From: Hippopus hippopus
Lineage: Eukaryota > Mollusca > Bivalvia > Cardiida > Cardiidae
Assembly (NCBI GenBank): GCA_946811185.2
Contig: OX328096.1
Coordinates: 70,555,345-70,619,344, forward strand
Direction of reading: 5' to 3'
DNA length: 64,000 nt
Below are positions 40,249-48,596 of the stretch, piece after piece (position 1 is the first letter of the stretch; each line of letters starts with the position of its first letter). The notes under the pieces were generated by a model, which saw nothing but the letters and a program-made list of their open reading frames with translations, did not search any database and was not told the DNA's origin. Both the position numbers and the translations under genes were made by a program.

Positions 40249-41030
40249 TTATACCGACTTTGGCACGTAAAAATTGTCAAAACCGTTTCTGTACTTCCCA
40301 TCATGTTTTTTACTGGTTAAGTCAATGATAGCGAAATCATGTGGTCTTTCCCATGCCTTTTGACAAAATTTTCTAAACTCGTCCTTAGACATATCTTCAC
40401 CTACATGATCGTTATAAATATGATTAATGTTTTTTAGGTCTTGTGGGAAAAGGCAAATAAAATTAGCGTTTTCTCTAATAGTTTGTCTCGGTAGTCTAAA
40501 ATAATTCTGTGAGAGGTAAAAGCAGTCAACATTACTATGCCTTCCTCGAATATAGTAACACTCACATTTATTTTGCCTTTCTAAAAGTAAATCATCGAAA
40601 ATCATTAAATTTTTATTTCCCGAGTTTAACTCTCTCGGATCAGGTACATCACTCGCATTTTCAAAGAAGTTGCAATTTATATCCGATTTGTTTTTAAACG
40701 ACTTCATCCATTCCTCAATTAAAGCTATAGGGGAAACATTTGCATCCTGTATCTCATCACGCATGTTAAACAACCTTAAGATACATTCTTTTGGTAGTTT
40801 TTCTTCAAAAGCCTTTTTTAGTATTTGGTATTCCGGTTGAAAAAGGCTTTTTCCGAAAACGCTCAAATCGTTGTAATCAAGCCAATCTGGTCTGAGTAAA
40901 AGGTTTAACAATAAGTAGTTTTACCGCATCCTGATTTGCCTATAATTAAACCTCTAATACTTCTCGGTAAAAGGGAGTGATTAAATCTCTTTGATACTAC
41001 TTCATTCCATGATAAGTTTATAATATCCAT
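40249..41030 (-). pseudogene. FtsK/HerA-type genome-packaging ATPase, frameshifted
   Basis: Pumps element DNA into capsids in the adenovirus/PRD1-like lineage. The frame from ATG 41030 reads through the Walker A motif GKSGCGKTT and stops at 40905-40907. The rest (LLLRPDWLDYNDLSVFGKSL onward) lies one frame away up to 40249, with Walker B NLMIFDDL, a GRHSNVDCFYLSQNYF sensor-type block and a basic C-terminus. A single missing base around 40910-40915 explains this. Its start shares a 33-bp divergent promoter with the PLA2 gene and follows TTATATAAA. Either a decayed gene or a sequence error. Confidence 0.9.
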
Positions 41031-41063
41031 TTTATATAACTTTTTTTAATTTTTATATATAAA
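41031..41063. promoter_or_regulatory. Divergent promoter between ATPase and PLA2 genes
   Basis: Only 33 bp separate two divergent ATGs. It holds TTATATAAA towards the ATPase and TATATATAAA towards the PLA2 gene, each abutting the start codon. Confidence 0.65.
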
Positions 41064-41564
41064 ATGTATTGCGTTAAATGTAAAAAACGTACTGATACAA
41101 ACAATATAGAATATACTGTTTCTAAAAATGGAAGAAATATGATGCGGGGGAAATGTGTGGTTTGTGGAATAACTAAAACGCAATTTATAAAAGGAGAAAA
41201 AAAAACTGGCAGTAGCATCTTAAACAAATTCATAAACATGATGCCTTTTGAAATGCATCTCCCTGGTCACAATTTTACGGGACCAGGTACCAAGCTAGAT
41301 GAGAGGTTAAATGCTGATCTAACCCCAAAGGAATGGAGTAAACCTATAAATAGAGTAGATCAAGCTGCTTATAATCATGATGTCTGCTATCTCAAGCATG
41401 ATGATACAAAAACTAGGAATGAAATATGTGATAAAGATATGTTAACAGAGTTAGAAGGTATTTACAATCCTAGTATTAGAGAAAAAATGGAAAAGGGTTT
41501 GGTAAGTAAACTCATTGGAACGAAGATGAAATTTGGAATGGGAGTTAAAAAAAAAATTCGATAA
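41064..41564 (+). CDS. Zinc-ribbon and phospholipase A2-like protein
   Basis: 166 residues. An N-terminal zinc ribbon has CVKC (3-6) and CVVC (31-34). The second domain carries a parvovirus-type PLA2 signature: a Ca-binding FTGPGTKLDERL loop (71-82) and the catalytic NHDVCY (104-109), with a supporting CDKDML helix (122-127). In viruses such domains open endosomal membranes during entry, so this is the likely penetration factor of the Polinton particle. The frame ends in a 10-A run, directly in front of the integrase frame. Start follows TATATATAAA. Confidence 0.85.
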   Translation: MYCVKCKKRTDTNNIEYTVSKNGRNMMRGKCVVCGITKTQFIKGEKKTGSSILNKFINMMPFEMHLPGHNFTGPGTKLDERLNADLTPKEWSKPINRVDQAAYNHDVCYLKHDDTKTRNEICDKDMLTELEGIYNPSIREKMEKGLVSKLIGTKMKFGMGVKKKIR

Positions 41565-42460
41565 AAATTTTAGCGGAAGAATTACATAAACCCGTAAAAA
41601 GAAAATTTAAGAAAAGGAGAGTTAGAGTAAACGGTATAGATAGGATATGGGCTGCGGATTTAGTAGACATGCAAGCATTTTCTAAGTTTAATCGTGGTGT
41701 TAAATACCTTCTCGCTGTCATTGACATCTTTTCTAAATACGGATGGTTAGTGCCATTAAAAGACAAAACGGGGAAATCTGTTGCTATAGCGTTAAAAAGT
41801 ATTTTTAAGGAGAGGAAACCCGAAAAAATGTGGGTGGATAAGGGTAAAGAGTTTTATAACAAAGATGTTAAAGACTCGGTTGAATTGTATTCTACCGAAA
41901 ATGAGGAAAAATCTAGTGTGGTTGAGAGATGGATTAGAACAATGAAAGAAAAAATGTGGAAGTATTTTTCCGCTAACTCCACAAACGTTTGCATCAATGT
42001 GCTACCGGATCTCGTTAAAGAATATAATAACACAAGGCATTCATCTATTAAGATGACTCCGGTAGACGCGAGTAAAAAAGAAAATGAAACGAGAGTTTGG
42101 AGAAATCTTTACCCCGATCATCTCGAAATAAAAGATCCTAAGTTTTCCGTTGGAGACAAAGTAAGGATAAGTAAAAAGAAAAAGACTTTTGAGAAAGGTT
42201 ATACAACAAGATGGACTGAGGAGGTTTTTACAGTTTCTGAAGTAAAACTTACATCACCCGTAACGTATAAAATTAAAGATCTTAATGGAGAAGAAATACA
42301 AGGTACCTTTTATGAACCTGAACTGCAGAAAACCAGTCAAGAGCTGTATAGGATAGAAAAGGTTATTAAAAAAGGAAAAAAGAAATCTCTCGTAAAGTGG
42401 AAAGGTTATCCTAATGAATTTAATTCGTGGGTTGACAATAAAGACATTAAAAATATTTAA
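41549..42460 (+). CDS. rve-family integrase with C-terminal chromodomain
   Basis: Inserts element DNA and makes 6-bp duplications. Counted from the only ATG (41669) the frame is 263 aa, but the conserved LAEELHKPVKRKFKKRRVRV and the first catalytic Asp (WAADLVDM, codon 41657) lie upstream of it, so that ATG cannot be the true start. The frame is open only back to 41549, inside the A10 run that ends the PLA2 gene, and contains no other ATG. Second Asp in MWVDKGKEFYN, Glu in SSVVERWIRTMK; 28 residues lie between them where the family usually has about 35. A DNA-binding segment follows and a chromodomain ends the protein (YRIEKVIKKGKKKSLVKWKG). Probably expressed by -1 frameshift from the PLA2 gene or damaged. 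Confidence 0.9.
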   Translation, partial: KKNSIKILAEELHKPVKRKFKKRRVRVNGIDRIWAADLVDMQAFSKFNRGVKYLLAVIDIFSKYGWLVPLKDKTGKSVAIALKSIFKERKPEKMWVDKGKEFYNKDVKDSVELYSTENEEKSSVVERWIRTMKEKMWKYFSANSTNVCINVLPDLVKEYNNTRHSSIKMTPVDASKKENETRVWRNLYPDHLEIKDPKFSVGDKVRISKKKKTFEKGYTTRWTEEVFTVSEVKLTSPVTYKIKDLNGEEIQGTFYEPELQKTSQELYRIEKVIKKGKKKSLVKWKGYPNEFNSWVDNKDIKNI

Positions 42461-42469
42461 CTATAAAAA

Positions 42470-42886
42470 ATGTCAAATATTTCGATTGAAAACGTAATTT
42501 TACCGAATAAACCGTTAAACAATTTCGAATTGGAAGATGCAGCTAAAAGATTAAAGATTCCTTATTTTAGAGCAGTTTTTTTACTAGATACATTACCGAG
42601 AAAAGCGAGTAAAAAAGAATGTGGTATAGTAAACTTTGATAAAAGTGGTGGACCTGGTACACATTGGGTCGCTTGGTATAAAAACGGTAAAACCAAAATT
42701 TATTTTGACAGTTATGGCATACAACCACCTGTTGAAATTCGAGAGTATTTAAAAAGCCCAATACAGTACAATACTGATCAATTACAACAAGCTGGGCAAG
42801 TATTTTGCGGTCATTTATGTTTGTACATTTTAAAAGAGTTAGGCTCCCAGAATAAATTCCAAAATGTTTTAAATAAACTTTTTTAG
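42470..42886 (+). CDS. Adenain-like (C5/ULP1-fold) maturation protease
   Basis: 138 residues. Shows the ordered triad of adenoviral proteases: His65 in PGTHWVAWY, Asp80 in KIYFDSYG, oxyanion Gln110 and nucleophile Cys113 in GQVFCGHLCLYIL. Somewhat shorter than adenain (about 200 aa), as usual for Polintons. Expected to cleave (M/I/L)-X-G-G sites in core proteins; two such sites occur in this element's core candidates. Ten bases after the integrase; start follows TATAAAAA. Confidence 0.93.
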   Translation: MSNISIENVILPNKPLNNFELEDAAKRLKIPYFRAVFLLDTLPRKASKKECGIVNFDKSGGPGTHWVAWYKNGKTKIYFDSYGIQPPVEIREYLKSPIQYNTDQLQQAGQVFCGHLCLYILKELGSQNKFQNVLNKLF

Positions 42887-42897
42887 TAATATAAAAA

Positions 42898-44088
42898 ATG
42901 CCTGTTGACAAATTTGGAAGAATGAAAGATGATGAAAGAGGCGATGATGGTGTGTCACTCGCTTACATAAATAATAATTTTTTACGTAAAGACGGAACAA
43001 CTGTTGTTACTGGTTCTATAAACATGAATGGTAATACATTAACGAGGGTTAGTAATCCGGTAAATCCTCATGATGTGGCAACTAGGGAATATGTTGACAC
43101 CAACTTAGGGTTGTTGGATGAAAACGGTGGATACCACGTTAAAGGGGGGTATCTAAACATGGGTTTTAAACCGATAAAAAACGTTAAGGACCCAACAGAA
43201 CCGAGTGAAGCTGCTACTAAAAATTATGTGGATAATGCTGATCGAGCCTTCGTTTATGAAGCTGGTAGGTGGTATGTGGCAGTTGATGAAGTCTCTATGG
43301 GAGGACGAAGAATTAACAATGTTGGAAGCCCTTTAAGAAATGATCATGCTGTAAATAAGTTTTATGTAGATACCACTGTTGAGGTGGCTACCGCGGGTGA
43401 AAAAGCTTTAACAAAAATACGAGACGGATTTTATTCAATGGATGGTGAAATAGATATGAATAATAACCTGATTACTGGGTTACCCAATCCCTCATCTCGC
43501 GATGCCGCAGCCAATAAAAATTATGTTGATAATGGTGGAGCTATTATAAAAAATCCGGATGGAAGTTTCATGGCGGTGACTGACATAGATCTCCAAGGTT
43601 TTTCTTTTAAAAACGCTAGAGATCCTGTAGAAGATAGAGATTTAACAACAAAATCCTACGTGGATAGAAAAGTATCCCTTCCTTCTCTCATAGGTCCTAA
43701 ACCTATTATAACCGTGTGGGCCGAAGAAAACGGACCAATTGGAAACGGTAATTATGAGTTTTCATTCGGTAATGGCAATTCGGGTAGAAAGCATGGTTTA
43801 GGGGGTTACTGTATGAGTGCTCCGGGTAGAATTATAAGAGGAAGTTTAACGGTCGTTAAAGATGCTCCTAATCAACCGGGAGAAGAGATAAAAATTAATA
43901 TAGTGGTAAACGGAATAGAGCAGGTTGCTTACTCTATTATTAAAAAAGCGAACGAAATTTGTAGCTGTACAGTTTTTCCGGTGGCGTTGGAGGTAAAACA
44001 ATGCGACATCGTAAACTTTATCTCGAAAACAGACAGTCGTAATGTAACACACGCTTACATATCTATTTTGATAGAGTTAGACTTGTAA
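42898..44088 (+). CDS. Fibre-like attachment protein
   Basis: 396 residues. Five repeats of the pattern (I/L)NM.G..I..V..P....DA.TK.YVD at 41-67, 86-112, 132-158, 184-211 and 229-256, spaced 45-52 residues; this is the shaft-type repeat of phage tail fibres and of adenovirus-like spikes. The C-terminal ~138 residues (from LIGPKPIITVWAEENGP) are beta-rich and Gly-rich and would be the receptor-binding head. N-terminal 20 residues are charged, perhaps the capsid-binding tail. Twelve bases after the protease; start follows TATAAAAA. Confidence 0.8.
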   Translation: MPVDKFGRMKDDERGDDGVSLAYINNNFLRKDGTTVVTGSINMNGNTLTRVSNPVNPHDVATREYVDTNLGLLDENGGYHVKGGYLNMGFKPIKNVKDPTEPSEAATKNYVDNADRAFVYEAGRWYVAVDEVSMGGRRINNVGSPLRNDHAVNKFYVDTTVEVATAGEKALTKIRDGFYSMDGEIDMNNNLITGLPNPSSRDAAANKNYVDNGGAIIKNPDGSFMAVTDIDLQGFSFKNARDPVEDRDLTTKSYVDRKVSLPSLIGPKPIITVWAEENGPIGNGNYEFSFGNGNSGRKHGLGGYCMSAPGRIIRGSLTVVKDAPNQPGEEIKINIVVNGIEQVAYSIIKKANEICSCTVFPVALEVKQCDIVNFISKTDSRNVTHAYISILIELDL

Positions 44089-44122
44089 AAATATAACTTT
44101 ATTTATAATAAGTTATATTTTT
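44087..44122. terminator. Hairpin between convergent genes, right
   Basis: Perfect 13-bp arms AAAAATATAACTT / AAGTTATATTTTT with a 10-nt loop, directly at the fibre stop codon and before the TIR gene running the other way. It is the inverted counterpart of 30237-30270. Confidence 0.6.
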
Positions 44123-44765
44123 TTAGAAATTTTTAAAATGAGGTGAAAGTTTGTGGAGTATTGGATAATTGTGGTCCTAAATTTGGAAGTAAGGGAGGTT
44201 GTTGTTCTATTGGTTGTACTATAGGTTGTACAATTGGTTGTGGATATGAATATAAAGGTTGATAAACTGGTTGTGGTTCTGTCGAAGGAAGTAAGAGGAG
44301 GGGTACCATAGGCTGCTGCGCAATTGGTTGGTGCATAATTATTGGCTGATGAACTGGTTGTGGACGTAAATTATAATTTAATTCCATATAAAATTTCTTC
44401 TCTAATAATTCTTCTATCTCACATATTAATTCTTCATATTCATTTAATACTTCATTTGTCATTGTAAAAATATTACAATATTTTTTCTTTAACTTTTTTT
44501 AAGATTTCAAAATTTTTTTTAGAAAATTTTTTTAAGAATTTTTTTTTTTTTTTTTTTAAGAATTTCTAAAAATTAAGCGAGAACCGGATTGAGCAGACTG
44601 TTTTGAGCGGGTTGAGGGCTTTAAAACGCGATTCTGAGCGTTTTGAGGTCTGATTTCACGTTTTTCGAGCGAAACTTTTTGAAATTTTCGAGTTTCAAGT
44701 AATTTTTTCGCATTTTTTTAAATTTTTTAAAAAAATGAGCCAGAATGCCCATTTTCCTAACTACT
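44118..44765 (-). repeat. Right terminal inverted repeat
   Basis: Reverse complement of 29010-29667, about 99% identical outside homopolymers. Ends CCTAACTACT, followed by the target duplication. Confidence 0.95.
44133..44462 (-). CDS. TIR-encoded Pro/Gln-rich protein, right copy
   Basis: Twin of the 29322-29651 gene: same 109-residue length, same acidic N-terminal helix and QPI/QPV tract, two substitutions (VPLLLLPST in place of VPLPLLPSI). Lies inside the right TIR and converges with the fibre gene. Confidence 0.7.
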   Translation of the reverse strand: MTNEVLNEYEELICEIEELLEKKFYMELNYNLRPQPVHQPIIMHQPIAQQPMVPLLLLPSTEPQPVYQPLYSYPQPIVQPIVQPIEQQPPLLPNLGPQLSNTPQTFTSF

Positions 44766-44771
44766 AAGAAA
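44766..44771 (+). other. Right 6-bp target-site duplication
   Basis: AAGAAA, identical to 29004-29009. Confidence 0.93.
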
Positions 44772-45383
44772 GTTTCATGAGCAGTTGACAAATTAAATTC
44801 GTTGCCTTTAGAGCACACACAACGTTTCCCCGTGAGTGGTCCAAGTGACGTACTCATGTGACCCAAGTTTCATGAGCACGGGTGTGAATTTGTGCCCTAT
44901 TAGCCCAGAGTGACACATTTTCCAGTTCGGTTAAAGTATGCTGCTTTAAAAAAAAAAAAATGCATACCGGGCAAATATTGTGATCATAGGACTGAAAATA
45001 TTGCACGAGTAACAAAATATTTCGTCGAAATGATGTTCCCCGCCGAAAAAGACCCTTTTTGATAGAAACATAAAAAGAGGTATTGTGTTTTGCATGTAGA
45101 CATAGCCTTTTGTTATTGGTCGATAATACAATTATACATTAAGCCCCCCTTTTCCATGACACGGCATTTGATTTTTAAGTAAAAACAAATAACGGTTGTC
45201 TATGGCTTATGGTAAACAATATAGAAATGGAGTTTCACAAAGTTTTGTCCGGTAGTTAAAAAGATACTGGTATGTGTATAATGGAAATATACATCAAGCT
45301 ATCTGTCCGGACGGACGGAAGAATAGACGGTTATTGATCCATAATGAAATTATAGAGTGAGCCCCCTTTGCAATGACATGGCA

Positions 45384-45882
45384 TTTCATCAAATAAAAAC
45401 AAATAATGATTGTCTGTGGCATTGGATAAACAATATGAATATCAAGTAGTTAAGGAGATATTGGTCCATAATGGAAATAGACAGCAATCCCCATTTTCCA
45501 TAACACGGTGTTTAAAAAAAAAAAGAAAAAAAAAAAAAAAAAAAATGTATATCGGCGGTCTATCATAAGCAACACATGTAGATCTATGAAGTTTCATCAT
45601 TTTTCGTCGAGGATTTGAGAAGATATCTGTCCAGGCGGTCTGTCCAGGCGGACGAACGGACGAGCAGACGGACAACGCAAAAACTTTACCCGGTCTCCCC
45701 ACACGAAATTCGGTGGTGGATAAAAAGATAACGACGACACGTCACCGACCGGTCGGGAACAGCATGATCATCAAAGCTCATCTTCAGCACTTATTGCTTA
45801 GGTGAGCTAAACTAATTCAAATAAAGGAGTGTAAAAAAGTCTGTCTTTTCCCCGTCCCATCTGTTTTAAGCACATAAATATT
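45384..45882. repeat. Proximal copy of a ~500-bp direct repeat
   Basis: From TTTCATCAAATAAAAACAAA to AAGCACATAAATATT; repeated at 46664-47155 in the same orientation. Contains a poly-A/AAAAAG run at 45513-45545 and a GACGAACGGACGAGC tail, and ends in CTTAGGTGAGCTAAAC, the terminus of the clam repeat family. Confidence 0.75.
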
Positions 45883-46252
45883 CCACCAGGAATGAGCCGA
45901 AATTCAGCACAACTCTTTTCCACGGCACATCCGAAACATGCAAAGGCGATGCAATGCTAAGATTCGAGTTTGTGGTGGGCGCACAGATTACTGATCATAG
46001 CCTACGAGACATTTGTGGGACAATTTGTTGCTATACTGCGATACTGCAATCTTGAAATTCATTTTAGATTTTGGGGGTGTCTTAACTTTTGTGATTTATC
46101 GATTTGATAACAGAATGAATTTTTTAATTTTGAACTGAAACTGATTCAGTTATTGTTGTTGAGAATTTCTTGTATTTTCATGGTTTATTTTCACGTTTTT
46201 CCTGTATTTGCAATACATCAGAAATAATGATCCTTAACTTTTTTTGTCCTGT

Positions 46253-47155
46253 ATATTATGACCAAGTTTCATGAACATAAAACTAAAACATGGCCTCGAG
46301 AATACACACCAGATTCTCCTATTTGACCTAGAGACCTTCTTTTAGGTCTGATATGATCAGCTTTCAAACCTGTCAGAGGTATTGTCAACAAAAATATTCT
46401 GACCGATTTTTCTTAAGTTTGGACTGAAAATATGGTCTATATGGTGCACAGAAGGTTTTTTGTATGATTGATCTCGTGACCAATTAAAGCCAAGGTGACC
46501 CATTTTTGAAATTTACTTAGATGATAATAATAAGAAGAAAATTCTGACCAAGTATCTTTACCATGAGCGTTGGACTGCAAGTCTGGCCTCTAGAATATAC
46601 ACAGGTTTTTGTCGCGCAAGATTTCATCTAGAGACCAATTTTATTTACCTTAGTAGACAAATTTTCATCAAATAAAAACAAATAATGATTGTCTGTGGCT
46701 TATGATACACAATATGAAGTTTCATAAAATTTTATCAAGTAGTTAAGGAGATATTGGTCCATAATGGAAATAGACAGCAATCCCCATTTTCCATAACAAG
46801 GTGTTAAAATAAAAAAAGAAAAAAAGAAATGTATATCGGCGGACTATCATAAGCAACACATGTAGATCTATGAAGTTTCATCATTTTTCGTCGAGGATTT
46901 GAGAAGATATCTGTCCAGACAGACGAACGGACGAGCGGACGGACAACGCAAAAACTTTACCCGGTCTCCCCACACGAAATTCGGTGGTGGATAAAAAGAT
47001 AACGACGACAAGTGTCCGACCGGTCGGGAACAGCATGATCACCAAAGCTTACCTTGAGCACTTAAATTGCTTAGGTGAGCTAAACTAATTCAAATAAAGG
47101 AGTGTAAAAAAGTCTGTCTTTTCCCCGTCCCATCTGTTTTAGGCACATAAATATT
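46253..47155. repeat. Second copy of the Polinton target region, without the Polinton
   Basis: 46253-46667 matches 28555-28969 (left flank of the element) and 46664-47155 matches 45384-45882 (right flank). The two parts are joined at a shared TTTCA. The segment corresponding to 28970-45388, which includes the whole Polinton, is absent. Confidence 0.75.
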
Positions 47156-48400
47156 AATAACTACAGTGAAAATAGATTAATCTGTTCCAATAAACCGTCC
47201 ATCAGGAAGTCCAGGTAATAGAATTTGTCGAACTGGTGTGTGGGTGCCATGTGGGTAAGAAATCATTAGAACAAGGAGTAATTCTTCGTTCATTTAATTC
47301 CATTTTTTAAATTAAGGTTAGACTGGCTCTATCATTTACAGATTACCTACGTTCAACAACTTATGTACCCCACGACTCAGTCGGTTATTAGACAAAATAG
47401 ATTCCATAGATCCATAATTATGTGATGACTTGTTTGGTATCAAGCATCAAGAAGATGTATTAAGCCCCCTTTTGCCAGAGCGCGACTCATGTATAATTAG
47501 TTTTTATATATTTACTTGTTCGAGTGTTAGGCCGCTCCTTTTTTTTGTAAATAGAGAGTCCCAAAGACGTCAAGTTAGACATAATATTAGTTCAATATAT
47601 CAAATTTTATTTGAGCTCCATTTTTTCAATACCATGATATTTTCGACAGATATTCTTATGTACATAATAATGTTGATCTTACATGTAAATTGCACAAGTT
47701 TGCCGCTCGTAATGTTTGGTACCTCAATGCTTTGAATTTTATTTATTTTTTATTCTTTTAAGATTTCCAAAACATTACATAATAAAATGGTTGGAGAAAG
47801 TTAAACCCGAAAATGCGTGGACAACTAAGTCGATCATAACGAAATAAATGGGCATAAATCATCTTTATATCGCATGATCTGACATTTCTGCTCAATTCAA
47901 ATATGCCCGCAGTGGCACGCAGAATAAACATATCTCCTTTGAACGTCACATGTACATCCGGGTTATCAATCCAAATCGAGGCTGGCTAAACAACCGAAGT
48001 TTCAAGGCGATAAAAATAAAAGAACAAAATTGAAGCATAAAACTGTTCACTTAAAACTTGTTATTCGATCTTCAGTGGCTGTTCAGACAACTGATAACTA
48101 GGACTTGCAGTTACCATTAAGGTTTAAGTATGTGCCACAGTTGTTTTCATAAAATATTTTAGATTATCCCATATAAACATTCAGCGATGATCCAGTATGG
48201 TTGAGTCGTATTTCGCGCTACACTAGCACACAGCGGTACCCGCTCACAGTTGCCTACTGTATTGTAAACGTCAGTGTTTTTTACCTTCGACTCCCGGGTC
48301 TTGAGCTCTCAGTACCATTCCCGGGACTCAAAGATGAAAACATTAAATTAATAGAGTCCTGGGATTCATTCCAATTTATTATGACAAGAATAGTTTTTCC
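47156..48400. other. Gene-free stretch
   Basis: No coding segment recognised. ~47400-47490 (AATTATGTGATGACTTG..TATTAAGCCCCCTTTTGCC) is a scrap of the dispersed repeat seen at 3815-4075. The remainder is unassigned. Confidence 0.5.
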
Positions 48401-48439
48401 ATGACTGCAAGAGTCCACATTTTGTGCTTGCTTACCCCT

Positions 48440-48596
48440 GATTCAGGGACTAGCACCGATGTTATTTTTGTGATTGTTTTTCCGCTAGCCCCTGCAGCAG
48501 CCGCTCTTATGACCCATCTGGAGTGAAAAATTAAAATACTAGCATCGTTTCAAATGGCCATATGCGTCAATCTTTTCTTTGTCAGTGAACAATATA
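48440..48596. repeat. First copy of a ~157-bp duplicated block
   Basis: GATTCAGGGACTAGC..CAGTGAACAATA matches 50228-50388 with moderate divergence, same orientation. Confidence 0.65.

Larger units (their letters stand above)
29010..44765. mobile_element. Complete Polinton/Maverick element (15,756 bp)
   Basis: Terminal inverted repeats of 658 and 648 bp begin AGTAGTTAGG and end CCTAACTACT, the expected AGT..ACT type, and are flanked by a perfect 6-bp duplication. The interior encodes the defining Polinton set: protein-primed family-B polymerase, rve integrase with chromodomain, adenain-like protease and FtsK/HerA-type packaging ATPase. It also carries capsid, core, fibre and PLA2 genes. Genes 33.8-41.0 kb and the polymerase are leftward; the PLA2, integrase, protease and fibre genes are rightward from a 33-bp divergent promoter at 41031-41063. 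Polymerase, ATPase and integrase frames are broken or displaced, so autonomy is doubtful unless these are decoded by frameshifting or are sequence errors. Confidence 0.96.

Noticed and set aside
40900..40925. Programmed -1 frameshift in the packaging ATPase
   Set aside because: The overlap between stops has no X_XXY_YYZ heptamer; a one-base deletion or read error is simpler.
41669..42460. Taking the ATG at 41669 as the integrase start
   Set aside because: It would exclude the first catalytic Asp and the conserved basic N-terminal segment that are readable in the same frame upstream.
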